Shown here one piece after another: positions 29,439 to 37,763 of a stretch of 64,000 nt of DNA. Made by a program: the position numbers and the translations under genes. The stretch lies in NCBI RefSeq assembly GCF_018398395.1, contig NZ_JAHCBF010000005.1:293480-357479 (forward strand), in the 5' to 3' direction. This DNA is from Croceicoccus gelatinilyticus (GTDB lineage Bacteria; Pseudomonadota; Alphaproteobacteria; Sphingomonadales; Sphingomonadaceae). The notes below the pieces were generated by a model. That model saw only the letters and a list, made by a program, of their open reading frames with translations. It was not told the DNA's origin and did not search any database. Position 1 is the first letter of the stretch. Each line of letters opens with the position of its first letter.

Positions 29439-30979
29439 GCCCGGATCTCCGTGGCAGCGGGCAGCATCGCGGCCACGGGCGCTGTGACTGACAAGGGCCG
29501 CGACGCTGCATCGCGTTCCATGCAGCGCAGAGGCGGATTGGCTTGTCCGCCTAAGGCCTCGGCAAGGTGCCTGAACGCGGTTCGCACGCCTTCTTCGATC
29601 ACCGGGTGGTAGAACGGCATCTGCAAGATCTGCTCGACCGTCATTCCGGCCTCGATCGTCCAGGCCAGCAGATGCGCGATATGCTCCGCCGCCGGACCGA
29701 ACATCTCGGCCCCAAGAAAGCGGCCCGTGCCATTCTCTGCGTAGACCCGCAGGAGTCCCTTGTTCACGCCCATGACCCGCGCCCTGCCCTGGTCCTCGAA
29801 CGAAACCTCGGCGACCGCAAAATCGGTTGTGCGGTCGGACAACAGGGCCGCGTGACTTGCACCGACCACGGCGATCTGCGGATCGGAGAAGACGATGCCG
29901 ATCGGGGTGCGACGGACCCGGCGGTAGAAATCGGGATAAAGCGCCGCGTTCTCCCCCGCGATGCGCCCTTCGTCCGCAGCCTCGTGCAAAAGCGGAAGCT
30001 GCGCGGTGGCGTCGCCTGCGATGAAGATGTTCTTCGCCGCCGTCCGTCCGGACAGCGCATCGTACGGCGGCACGTCTTTCTCGTAAGGCGCGAGACTGGT
30101 GTTTTCGAGGCCGAGCCAGGCGACATTCGGGCGGCGCCCCGCCGCTGCGATGACGAAGTCGAATTGCTCCTGCTCTTCGGCGGAAGGCCCCCAATTCAGG
30201 ACGACCTTGTCACCTTCTCTCGATACGGCAGGCTCGACATCCCACGTCATGGGATTCTCGTCTGCCAGACACTTTGCGGCATAGTCTCTGACCACGGGGT
30301 CGGTTATCATGCCGACACGGCCACGGCGGCCAAAAAGCCTCACCCGCACGCCAAGACGGTGCAAGGCCTGCCCCAGTTCCAGCCCGATCACGCCCGTCCC
30401 CATGACCGCGACAGAGCCGGGCAGATCATGCCAGTCGAATACATCGTCATTGACGATGAGCCGGTCGCCAGCCGCCTGAAGTGTATAGGGAATGACCGGG
30501 CTCGACCCGCTGGCGATAACGACCGTGCGCGCGGTAACGGTGCGACCGCTGGAAAGACGCAGCGTGTGATTGTCCTCGAACCGCGCATACTCCCGGATCA
30601 GTTCGCACCGGTCGAAAGCCATAATCGCCTGCTCGACAAAGCCGACAAAGCGATCGCGCTCACTACGCACGCGGTTCATGATCGCCTTTCCATCGATGAT
30701 CGCCGGCCCATGCGTAACGCCGAACATCGCCGCGTGCCGACCGGCTTCGGCAGCTTCGGCTGCTGCGATCAGCAGCTTCGACGGCATGCACCCCACGCGC
30801 GCGCAAGTCGTGCCGAGCGGCCCGCCGTCGATAAGGGCAATGCGGTCGGTATAGCGCGACGCTTCGCGATAGGCCGACATGCCAGCAGTACCGGCGCCGA
30901 TGATCGCGACATCAAAGTCGAACTGGTCTTTCAGCGGGCGGATTGCCCTGTCGGCGAAGCGATGGGTGTGCGAATTCAT
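29435..30979 (-). CDS. Pyridine nucleotide-disulfide oxidoreductase (dihydrolipoyl dehydrogenase-like)
   Basis: 514 residues. FAD motif GAGTAGMSA (~28-36), redox disulfide TTCARVGCMPSK, NAD site MGTGVIGLELG, second FAD motif IFIAGDATAQLPLLHEA, and the C-terminal His region FYHPVIEEG in place of the usual HPT..E. The family includes lipoamide dehydrogenase, mercuric reductase and soluble transhydrogenase-type enzymes; no partner 2-oxoacid dehydrogenase genes are near, so a separate redox role is likely. It lies between the PPOX-fold gene and the serine hydrolase with which it overlaps. Confidence 0.92.
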   Translation of the reverse strand: MNSHTHRFADRAIRPLKDQFDFDVAIIGAGTAGMSAYREASRYTDRIALIDGGPLGTTCARVGCMPSKLLIAAAEAAEAGRHAAMFGVTHGPAIIDGKAIMNRVRSERDRFVGFVEQAIMAFDRCELIREYARFEDNHTLRLSSGRTVTARTVVIASGSSPVIPYTLQAAGDRLIVNDDVFDWHDLPGSVAVMGTGVIGLELGQALHRLGVRVRLFGRRGRVGMITDPVVRDYAAKCLADENPMTWDVEPAVSREGDKVVLNWGPSAEEQEQFDFVIAAAGRRPNVAWLGLENTSLAPYEKDVPPYDALSGRTAAKNIFIAGDATAQLPLLHEAADEGRIAGENAALYPDFYRRVRRTPIGIVFSDPQIAVVGASHAALLSDRTTDFAVAEVSFEDQGRARVMGVNKGLLRVYAENGTGRFLGAEMFGPAAEHIAHLLAWTIEAGMTVEQILQMPFYHPVIEEGVRTAFRHLAEALGGQANPPLRCMERDAASRPLSVTAPVAAMLPAATEIRA

Positions 30980-31036
30980 GAGCCGGGTCCTCCTTGTGCG
31001 GGCAGTTCCTGTCGAAAGCCGGTTGGCCCCTTGGAA

Positions 31037-32068
31037 TTACCGGCGCCCGGTGCCGCGTTCTTGTTCGGACCCGTCAATTATTTGACCCGGCGCGCCTTGG
31101 GCGACATCGCTCCATGTCCCGGTCTTGCGCGAATGGGGCGAAATTCCATCAGCGACAGTGGTCCAGCGCAGCGGGGAAGCAGCAGGGCGCAAGACGATCC
31201 TGTCCGGCGCAAAATTCCACAGTCGCTGCGCCCCCTCGAACTGCTCGACCTGTGGCCCGGAATGAATGATCCGCGCCTTACCGGTCAGTTGCAGCAAGTC
31301 GCCGATCGCAAAGTCGACGAACAGCAGTCCCGCGCGTGGATTCACCACGAAATTGCCAAGCGTGTTGAAGTAGAGATTGCCCGCAAAGTCAGGGACGGTG
31401 AGCGTACCGTCCGTCTCCACTTTCACGAACCCCGGCAACCCGCCGCGGTGGGACACATCGACCAGCCGCTCGCCGCCGGTGTCGGCATAGGATGCTACGA
31501 AAAATGTATCGGCATTCTCGATGATGGCCACTGCCGCCGCATCGAGACTTGTCGTCCTGACCGCGGACTCGGCCGAAGCCAGAGATGGATTGCGATGAAA
31601 CGCATATTGCCTGAGGCGGACGTGCTTCGGACAATTTCCAAAGGCATGGCGAACGCGGATTTGCATTTGGTTGGGGCCGAATTTGTCGATCAGGCCATTC
31701 ACGCGATTGCGGCGCCGGGTGTGCAGCTCGATCCCCAGCAGGCCGATTGCACCGCCTTCCCGAAGTCCGTCCAGCGCGGGATCGCTCTCATGAAGGGTAG
31801 CCCTTACGGAAAGGTCCGTCGGCGAAGGCGAACTTATAAAGCCCGGCTCTCCGGTCATCAGCGTGGCCCAGACGTCTCCGCCCTCGTCTACTGACGCGGC
31901 GACAAGGAAGGGTAACTGTTCGTAGAACTGGCGATGCTGGTCCGGCATAAAGGTTCGGATGACCTTCGGGCCGACAATAGCCATCCGGTCGGCGACACCT
32001 GCTGCGCGCTGCATGGCAAGCTCGCCCTCATGGAAGATGTCTTCGTTCGCATGTTCAGGGGGCGCCAT
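31037..32068 (-). CDS. PPOX-fold flavin-binding protein
   Basis: 343 residues. Resembles pyridoxamine 5'-phosphate oxidase-like proteins that often precede ferredoxin-reductase modules: FYEQLPFLVAASVDEGGDVWATLMTGEPGF near the start, and a second barrel segment FVKVETDGTLTVPDFAGNLYFNTLGN, then NPRAGLLFVDFAIGDLLQLTG. It is thus a two-barrel flavin-reductase-like protein without the reductase. Ends 58 bases before the flavin disulfide oxidoreductase gene on the same strand, suggesting an operon with it and the serine hydrolase. Confidence 0.85.
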   Translation of the reverse strand: MAPPEHANEDIFHEGELAMQRAAGVADRMAIVGPKVIRTFMPDQHRQFYEQLPFLVAASVDEGGDVWATLMTGEPGFISSPSPTDLSVRATLHESDPALDGLREGGAIGLLGIELHTRRRNRVNGLIDKFGPNQMQIRVRHAFGNCPKHVRLRQYAFHRNPSLASAESAVRTTSLDAAAVAIIENADTFFVASYADTGGERLVDVSHRGGLPGFVKVETDGTLTVPDFAGNLYFNTLGNFVVNPRAGLLFVDFAIGDLLQLTGKARIIHSGPQVEQFEGAQRLWNFAPDRIVLRPAASPLRWTTVADGISPHSRKTGTWSDVAQGAPGQIIDGSEQERGTGRR

Positions 32069-32134
32069 GTCGGTCGGTCCTTATGAAGTCGTGGCAGCAG
32101 TGCTGAGCGCAGCCGCGATGCCACGACTGCGGTT

Positions 32135-32758
32135 TCAGGCGGCCGCCTGCGCCAGGCCTACGGGCGATTTCGGGAAGGCGACGAAACCGGGCAGGTCCTC
32201 GATACGGCGAAGCCACCGGTTCACTGCGGGGTAACCCGTCAGGTCGACGTTCCCCTCCGGCGCGCTGGAGATATAGCTGTAAAGCGCGACATCGGCGATC
32301 GTCGGTTGGGCGGTTTCCGCGATCCAGTCGCGCGTTCCCAGTTCCGCATCGATCACGGCAAGGACCGCATGGGCGCGGGCGATGACTTCGTCGGCGTTGA
32401 TATCCGCGCCGAAGACCGTGATCAGGCGGGCCGCAGCCGGACCGAAAGCGACCTGACCAGCCGCAACCGACAGCCAGCGCTGAACGGCGGCAGCTTCCTT
32501 CGGACTTTCGGGCAGCCAGTCCGTCCGGCCATCCTTTTTCGCCAGATAGACGAGGATCGCATTGGAATCGGAAATGATCGTATCGCCATCGACAAGTACG
32601 GGCACCTGCCCGAAGCGGTTCAGCGCGAGAAACTCGGGCTGCTTGTGCTCACCACCGGCGAAGTCGACGTCGATGATCTCCGCCTCCACACCGATCAGTG
32701 ACAGAAACAGGCGTGCCCGGTGCGCGTGACCTGAAAGGGGTAAGTGATAGAGCTTCAT
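32135..32758 (-). CDS. Glutathione S-transferase
   Basis: 207 residues from the ATG at 32758, preferred because AAGGA lies 7 bases upstream. Thioredoxin-like N-terminal domain with [12 protein letters not shown], the cis-Pro in GQVPVLVDG and the glutathione-binding [10 protein letters not shown]; helical C-terminal domain with the capping-box region [11 protein letters not shown]. Likely conjugates or reduces electrophiles. Divergent from the LysR gene at 32920, its probable regulator; the 161-base gap must carry both promoters. Confidence 0.93.
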   Translation of the reverse strand: MKLYHLPLSGHAHRARLFLSLIGVEAEIIDVDFAGGEHKQPEFLALNRFGQVPVLVDGDTIISDSNAILVYLAKKDGRTDWLPESPKEAAAVQRWLSVAAGQVAFGPAAARLITVFGADINADEVIARAHAVLAVIDAELGTRDWIAETAQPTIADVALYSYISSAPEGNVDLTGYPAVNRWLRRIEDLPGFVAFPKSPVGLAQAAA

Positions 32759-32919
32759 CGGCTGATCCTTCATGGCTTCTGCCGGTGATTTCCGGCGTCA
32801 CACAAATAAATCGGGTCGCGATCTGGAAGAACCGTCAAAGCATTCATTTCAGTGTTGCAGTTTCCGGAATAATTGAGCCACATGCATCCCGCACCAAGTT
32901 AAGACGGCGCAGGAGGGAC

Positions 32920-33819
32920 ATGATGGACAGGTTTCATGCAATGCGCGTTCTGGTGCGGATCGCGGACAGCGGCAGCTTTGCCGAAGCAGCACGGCAACTG
33001 AACATGAGTCCCCCCGCAGCCAGCCGCGCCGTCGTCGCACTGGAAGACCTGATCGGCGCCCGCCTGCTGACGCGCACGACCCGTTCGGTAAAGCTGACCG
33101 AGGTCGGCGCCAGATATGTCGAGGATTGCAGAGAGATACTCGCCTCGATCGAGGAGGCGGAGGCTGCGGCTTCCGGTTCTTTCGCAAGGCCCACGGGCAG
33201 CCTGACCGTGACCGCATCCGTACTGTTCGGCCAGATATACATCCTGCCGATCATGACCGAATTTCTCGACCTGCATTCGCAAGTGACCGGGCGGCTCCTG
33301 TTCCTCGACCGGGTCACCAACCTTGTCGACGAAGGGATCGATGTCGCGATCCGCATCGGGCACTTGCCGGATTCCAGCTACAGCGCGATCCGGGTCGGAT
33401 CGGTGCGCCGGGTGATTTGCGGCTCCCCTGACTATTTCGAACGCGCGGGCGTACCGGCAAAACCGTCTGACCTGACCGAACACAGGATCATCGCCGCATC
33501 CAGCGCATGGTCCTCGCTCGACTGGAGGTTCGGGCAGGCGACAAAAGAAACCGTTCGCGTTTCACCTTCCCTCTATTCCAATTCGAACCAGAGCGCGATC
33601 GATGCAACTTGCGCCGGCTGGGGCCTGACCAGGGTGCTTTCCTATCAGGTGGCACCGGACCTTGAGAGCGGCGCACTCAAGACCGTCCTCGAAGAGTTCG
33701 AGGAGGAATCCTTGCCGGTCCACGTCGTGCACCCCGAAGGTCGCAATGCATCGGCCAAAGTCAGGGCATTCGTCGATCTTGCGGTTGAAAGGCTCCGCGC
33801 GAACCGTTTCATCAACTGA
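32920..33819 (+). CDS. LysR-family transcriptional regulator
   Basis: 299 residues. The N-terminal winged HTH (MDRFHAMRVLVRIADSGSF, AAARQLNMSPPAASRAVVALE) and substrate-binding domain with IDVAIRIGHLPDSS place it in the CrgA/AaeR-like LysR group. AGGAGGG lies just before a double ATG (32920 and 32923); the second has better spacing. Divergent from the GST gene, the usual LysR arrangement. A weak AT-rich terminator hairpin follows. Confidence 0.94.
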   Translation: MMDRFHAMRVLVRIADSGSFAEAARQLNMSPPAASRAVVALEDLIGARLLTRTTRSVKLTEVGARYVEDCREILASIEEAEAAASGSFARPTGSLTVTASVLFGQIYILPIMTEFLDLHSQVTGRLLFLDRVTNLVDEGIDVAIRIGHLPDSSYSAIRVGSVRRVICGSPDYFERAGVPAKPSDLTEHRIIAASSAWSSLDWRFGQATKETVRVSPSLYSNSNQSAIDATCAGWGLTRVLSYQVAPDLESGALKTVLEEFEEESLPVHVVHPEGRNASAKVRAFVDLAVERLRANRFIN

Positions 33820-33820
33820 T

Positions 33821-33849
33821 GATTGTTCCATAATTCAAAACAATCTTTT
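33821..33849 (+). terminator. Weak intrinsic terminator after the LysR gene
   Basis: GATTGTT (33821-33827) and AACAATC (33839-33845) form a 7-bp, AT-rich stem with an 11-base loop, followed by TTTT. Starts 1 base after the stop codon. Confidence 0.45.
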
Positions 33850-33932
33850 ACATTTTACGCTGATTATCACGTCTGATACCGGGCCCTATCTCCACGCCGT
33901 CCCCGCAATCGGGGCTGGAATGGAAACGAAAA

Positions 33933-34541
33933 ATGAATTCAAAACTGCTTATCGCAGCCGTCACGGCAGCAATCGGCCTTGCCGCATCGCCTGTCTCGGC
34001 CGAAAGCTTCGACGGTCCCTATTTCGGTGTGCAAGGCGGCTGGAGCCGTACCGAAATCGCCGATCAGGCAAGCGGCAACGCGCCCGTTGATGGCGAGCTT
34101 TCGCGCGATAGTTTCGCCTTGGGCGGCTATGCCGGTTACAACTGGAAAATAGAGGACAAGTGGGTCATCGGCACCGAAGCCGGTTTCAGCGGCGCGTTCG
34201 ATGACGATGTACGCGGGTCGGCTGACGGCAGCGTTTTGATGATCGATCCGCGCTACAGCTTCGACCTGACCGCTCGCGCCGGGCTCGTCATCAGCGACCA
34301 GACCCTCGCCTACGTCCGCGCAGGCTACACGAACACCCGCCTACGCACGGACGTCGTGATCGAAAACGGCATCAGCCGAAGCTCCGAAAATCTGGACGGT
34401 TGGCTTGTCGGCGGCGGCGTCGAGCGCGCGATCACTGACGATATCTCTACGCGTCTGGAGTATCGTTACAGCGACCTTGGCGACAACGGCGGTCGCTACG
34501 ACCGGCACCAGTCGCTCGTCGGTATTTCCTACAATTTCTGA
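33933..34541 (+). CDS. Outer-membrane beta-barrel protein (OmpW/porin-opacity type)
   Basis: 202 residues: signal peptide cleaved after SPVSA (about residue 23), then alternating beta strands (YFGVQGGWSRTEI, FALGGYAGYNW, WVIGTEAGFSGAF, FDLTARAGLVI, TLAYVRAGYTNT, WLVGGGVERAI, STRLEYRYSDL) and a terminal LVGISYNF with aromatic last residue. This is the eight-strand Omp_b-brl pattern common in alphaproteobacteria. Integral outer-membrane protein; specific function unknown. Monocistronic. Confidence 0.9.
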   Translation: MNSKLLIAAVTAAIGLAASPVSAESFDGPYFGVQGGWSRTEIADQASGNAPVDGELSRDSFALGGYAGYNWKIEDKWVIGTEAGFSGAFDDDVRGSADGSVLMIDPRYSFDLTARAGLVISDQTLAYVRAGYTNTRLRTDVVIENGISRSSENLDGWLVGGGVERAITDDISTRLEYRYSDLGDNGGRYDRHQSLVGISYNF

Positions 34542-34603
34542 ATTGTGCAGCGATGCCGATGCCCCGCCACCGGGCACGGCATCCTGACGCCCGGAGAATT
34601 CGC

Positions 34604-34807
34604 ATGAACTTCTTATCCGCCTTTGCGCCACCGCGCGACCTGCGTACCCCGGTGCTGAAACTTCAACTCATCGTGAACCCGGCAATGGCCAGCGGATCGC
34701 TCACCACCGCCATGCTCAATCTGGCTGCGATTGGCATGCTGAACGGGTTGGCGCACTGGTTTCCCAATCTGTTCGGGATGCGGCGCTGCCCCCCATGCCA
34801 TGCCTAG
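34604..34807 (+). CDS. Small hypothetical protein ending in CPPCHA
   Basis: 67 residues, not recognised. GGAG lies 7 bases before the ATG. A moderately hydrophobic stretch (about residues 29-52) is followed by a Cys pair (RRCPPCHA) at the very C-terminus. Its stop codon overlaps the start of the next gene by 8 bases, in a different frame, suggesting translational coupling. It could be a real small membrane-linked redox partner of the AhpD-like genes, or the degraded N-terminal part of one. Confidence 0.45.
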   Translation: MNFLSAFAPPRDLRTPVLKLQLIVNPAMASGSLTTAMLNLAAIGMLNGLAHWFPNLFGMRRCPPCHA

Positions 34808-35162
34808 CCCAATCACAGGCCGTATCGTCAGCCAGCTGGAGCTCGCCCTGTCGAGCGATTGCCGCTGTCAGAAAACGCTCGGCGCAATCCGTCACAAGGC
34901 CAGCCGGTCGGGCCTGACCGAAGCGGAAATCCGGGCTGCCCTCGATCACCGCAGTTTCGACATACGCACCTCTGCGCTGATCGAACTGGCCTGTGCGCTT
35001 AAGGCTCGTGAAACGGGGTCGATTACCGCAGCCCGGATCGCGGCCCTTTCCGTCGGCTGGACCTGGGCAGATATCGAACTGCTGGAGGCGATGGCCGAAG
35101 CTGCCGGCCAAGGCCTGAAACCGGCCTTTGAACAACCATCACCCAGCCCGCGCCGCGCATAG
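34800..35162 (+). CDS. Small AhpD/CMD-like helical protein
   Basis: 120 residues. The segment SSDCRCQKTLGAIRHKASRSGLTEAEIRAAL followed by ALIELACALKARETGSIT and IAALSVGWTWADIELLEAMAEAAG follows the carboxymuconolactone decarboxylase/AhpD helix order seen in the neighbouring gene at 35326, but the Cys pair is CxC, not the catalytic CxxC. No clear ribosome site; likely coupled to the overlapping upstream ORF. The next 163 bases before the CMD gene hold nothing obvious. Confidence 0.5.
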   Translation: MPSPITGRIVSQLELALSSDCRCQKTLGAIRHKASRSGLTEAEIRAALDHRSFDIRTSALIELACALKARETGSITAARIAALSVGWTWADIELLEAMAEAAGQGLKPAFEQPSPSPRRA

Positions 35163-35325
35163 GACGGGCATTCGGTTTGGCGCCATGCGTCAAAAACTAG
35201 GCACCCGCGAACAAGACCGCAGACCCTGCGCTGAACGATCATCCAACCGTCAGCCGATGCTGGCCGATCGAGCCCCTGAAAATGGCGCAGCGTTTTCTTG
35301 TTGAACCAAGACCAAGGAGGAAATC

Positions 35326-35892
35326 ATGACCTATTTCGAAACCCACACAATCGACACCGCACCTGAAAAAGCGAAGCCGCTTCTGGATCTGGCCAAAGGC
35401 AAGTTCGGCTTCGTGCCCAACCTTTTGGGCACGATGGCCGAAGCGCCGGCCCTTCTCGAAGGTTACCTCACGCTCGCCGGAATTTTCGACAAAAGCGAAC
35501 TGACAGCCACCGAGCGACAGATCGTGTTGATGACGAACAATCGCCTCAACAACTGCACTTATTGCATGGCGGCGCATACGATGATCGCACGCGCCGAAGG
35601 TGTTCCCGATGACGTTATCAACGCCCTGCGCACAAATACCCCGATCGCCGACCGGAAACTTGAGGCACTGCGCGAATTCGCTGCGGTCATCAACGAGACC
35701 CGCGGCTGGCCCACGGACTACGACGTACAGGCCTTCGTCGGCGCAGGCTATTCAGAGCAGGCCATTCTCGAAGTCATTCTCGGCACGGCGCTCAAGGTGA
35801 TGTCGAACTACACGAACCATGTGGCCGTCACGGAACTGGACCGGGCCTTTGCCCCCGCCGCCTGGTCGGCCGCCGTTGCAGAAGCCGCCTGA
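35326..35892 (+). CDS. Carboxymuconolactone decarboxylase (AhpD-like) family protein
   Basis: 188 residues. The catalytic CxxC is in NNCTYCMAAHTMI (about residues 74-86), the usual AhpD/CMD peroxidase-type motif. FVPNLLGTMAEAPALLEGY is typical of the N-terminal part. Such proteins reduce peroxides with a thiol donor or act as alkylhydroperoxidase-like enzymes. An AAGGAGGAAATC site gives a strong start. A bidirectional terminator follows. Confidence 0.92.
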   Translation: MTYFETHTIDTAPEKAKPLLDLAKGKFGFVPNLLGTMAEAPALLEGYLTLAGIFDKSELTATERQIVLMTNNRLNNCTYCMAAHTMIARAEGVPDDVINALRTNTPIADRKLEALREFAAVINETRGWPTDYDVQAFVGAGYSEQAILEVILGTALKVMSNYTNHVAVTELDRAFAPAAWSAAVAEAA

Positions 35893-35927
35893 TCGGAAGG
35901 TCCTGCGCGCCATCTCATGCGCACAAA

Positions 35928-35966
35928 GAAAAGCCCCTTCGACTCTCGCCGAAGGGGCTTTTTTCG
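35928..35966. terminator. Bidirectional intrinsic terminator
   Basis: AAGCCCCTTCG (35931-35941) pairs with CGAAGGGGCTT (35950-35960) around an 8-base loop; TTTT follows on the plus side and the complement of AAAA on the minus side. It ends both the CMD gene (plus) and the NarL-type regulator (minus). Confidence 0.92.
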
Positions 35967-35991
35967 TTTCCCACCTGCTTACAATCCAAGC

Positions 35992-36699
35992 TCAGGCAGA
36001 GCCGACCGCTTCGGCCGCGACGTCGGCCTGACGCCGGGCCCAGTTGTGCGTCGACGTAAGTGCCGAGCCCTTCGACGTTGCCCAGATGGCTGCCTGCGTC
36101 CTGTTGCCGACCTTGATCTTGCGAAGGATCGCCTTCACGTGAACCTTGATCGTCGCTTCGCTGACATCCAGTTTCCGCGCGATCAGCTTGTTGGACAGAC
36201 CGGCCATCAGGCAGCACAGCACATCCGTTTCACGGTTGGAAAGGTTTGCGCGGCTCAACGATTCCTCGGACGCGTCGTGCCCTTCGAACGAAGGCACCTG
36301 GTTCTCGAACTCTTCGATGATCGACGGCGGCACAATCTTCTGACCAGCCGCAATCAGCCTCAACGAAGCCAGAAGGCCATCGCAGTCGAGGTCCTTGATA
36401 ATGTACCCGTGCGCGCCCTTGCGAAAACAGGAAAGCATCGCGCCCAGTTCGAGCGAGTCGGCCAGGATCACCGGTCGCGCCGACGGGCGGCCCGATGCGA
36501 TACTGTCGAGGATCTCGTCACGCTTGTCGTGCTCGGGAACGTCGATGACGACAAGGCCGGTCTCATCCGATGCGGGCCAATTTACCGCATCGTATTCACA
36601 AGCCGCTTCTACCGAGGTGAAGTCTTCGGCCGAAAGTATTCGGACGAGGCCTTCGCGAGCGATCGCGTTCTGGCATATCAGTGTAACGGAACTGCGCAT
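35992..36699 (-). CDS. NarL/LuxR-type response regulator with degenerate receiver
   Basis: 235 residues. Receiver-like domain (~1-125) and LuxR-type HTH (~148-212: LSNRETDVLCCLMAGLSNKLIARKL, SEATIKVHVKAILRKI). Asp53 (VVIDVPEHD) and Lys102 (GYIIKD) match the phosphorylation Asp and conserved Lys, but the acidic pair near residue 9 is replaced (LICQNAIAREG) and the Thr/Ser before the Asp-Lys face is Ala80. Phosphorylation is thus doubtful. It sits at the left end of the exopolysaccharide locus, whose genes it may control (inference). Confidence 0.9.
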   Translation of the reverse strand: MRSSVTLICQNAIAREGLVRILSAEDFTSVEAACEYDAVNWPASDETGLVVIDVPEHDKRDEILDSIASGRPSARPVILADSLELGAMLSCFRKGAHGYIIKDLDCDGLLASLRLIAAGQKIVPPSIIEEFENQVPSFEGHDASEESLSRANLSNRETDVLCCLMAGLSNKLIARKLDVSEATIKVHVKAILRKIKVGNRTQAAIWATSKGSALTSTHNWARRQADVAAEAVGSA

Positions 36700-36827
36700 G
36701 TCTTACCCCACTCATGAACAGGCACAGCAATAGGTGAGGGTCGCGACACACCATCGGTGTGCGCAGACCTAACAAACACCCCGACTCACCGATTTTTGTG
36801 CGACTGCGATAGAGTGCCAAGAATCTT

Positions 36828-36877
36828 GGTAAAAAAAAGGTAAATTTCCGTTAATAATTGTTATACCTGCGTTTCTG
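36828..36877. promoter_or_regulatory. AT-rich upstream region of the NarL-type regulator with GGTAAA direct repeats
   Basis: GGTAAA occurs at 36828-36833 and 36839-36844 (11-base step, about one helical turn), followed by the AT-rich stretch TTAATAATTGTTATACC. The gap 36700-36904 separates two minus-strand genes and should contain the regulator's promoter. The GGTAA element resembles those upstream of the pilin genes. Confidence 0.35.
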
Positions 36878-36904
36878 TTCCATTCTGGGACAGATTTTGA
36901 GCCC

Positions 36905-37522
36905 TCAGAAAAACGACTCCGACACCATGATCGTATCGCCAGGGGCGATCTGAAGCACGCTTTCCTTGAGGTCCACGCGCTTCGGCGAATCCCATGTCGG
37001 CCTTTGCAGAACCACGTAATTTTTGGCCGCGCGGGGTGTGTATCCGCCTGCCTTTGCGATGGCCTGAAACAGCGTCATGTCGGTCGAGTAGGCGTATTCC
37101 CCAGGCTTCTGGACTTCCCCAAGAACATAGACCGGACGATAGGCGAGCGTTTCGACGTTGACCTTCGGATCGAGGACATAGCCGCCTTCGCTCAGCCGAG
37201 TGCTGATCAGCGTTGCGAGCGAGCTTGATGTGTGGCCAGCCGCTTCGACAGTGCCAATAAGGGGAAGCGCCAGATTGCCGTCCGGCCCGATCATGAACTC
37301 GCCCGTCAGGGTAGGTTCGTTGAATACGCCGACTTTCACCGTTTCACCCGCGGCCAGCGCATACCCACGTTCGACCGCGCTGTTGGCCGACGATGCAGAA
37401 ACGGTGCCGTAATCGCTAGACGCGCAACCGGCAAGGCCAAGGGCCGACGCTAGCCCCAGCACAAGTGCGGGGCGGATCCGCATCGACGACATTTTTGCTG
37501 CGTTCATTTTGTCGATAGCCAT
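36905..37522 (-). CDS. Polysaccharide export lipoprotein (Wza/GumB-like)
   Basis: 205 residues. Lipobox LGLAGC puts the lipid-modified Cys at residue 33. The poly-export domain (GYALAAGETVKVGVFNEPTLTGEF, then IGPDGNLALPLIG) and one SLBB-type segment (VYVLGEVQKPGEYAYS) match short GumB-like export proteins that form the outer-membrane exit for exopolysaccharide. GAGGAG precedes the ATG. Divergent from the sugar-phosphate transferase at 37764; the 241-base gap between them is the presumed divergent promoter region. Confidence 0.93.
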   Translation of the reverse strand: MAIDKMNAAKMSSMRIRPALVLGLASALGLAGCASSDYGTVSASSANSAVERGYALAAGETVKVGVFNEPTLTGEFMIGPDGNLALPLIGTVEAAGHTSSSLATLISTRLSEGGYVLDPKVNVETLAYRPVYVLGEVQKPGEYAYSTDMTLFQAIAKAGGYTPRAAKNYVVLQRPTWDSPKRVDLKESVLQIAPGDTIMVSESFF

Positions 37523-37763
37523 TTCAGAGCTCCTCGTAAGCGATGGACGCGCGGACAGTCTGGTTCGCGCACGTCAATATTGCCGAGGATTGTAAGGCGC
37601 GCCCCACAAGGGGACCAAGGGAACAGAAAGATTAGCCCCTGCGGGTAGGTGCTCTAGACCTTATGCCCGTTTGCCTAAAACCCTCTGACAGCCTGACAAT
37701 ATCGCCAACGTCGAGAGGCCGTGCCCATCAGGACATGCCCCTTGCAGTCACGAACAATGTCGA

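Noticed and set aside
29439..30194. Long upstream extension of the serine hydrolase frame
   Set aside because: It lies within the flavin oxidoreductase gene in another frame; the extension is Arg/Gly-rich and domain-free, while the ATG at 29438 starts a membrane anchor and overlaps the upstream stop.
29567..31894. 775-codon open frame on the plus strand
   Set aside because: Antisense to the flavoprotein and PPOX genes, composition dominated by Arg, Asp and His as in GC-rich shadows, no domain.
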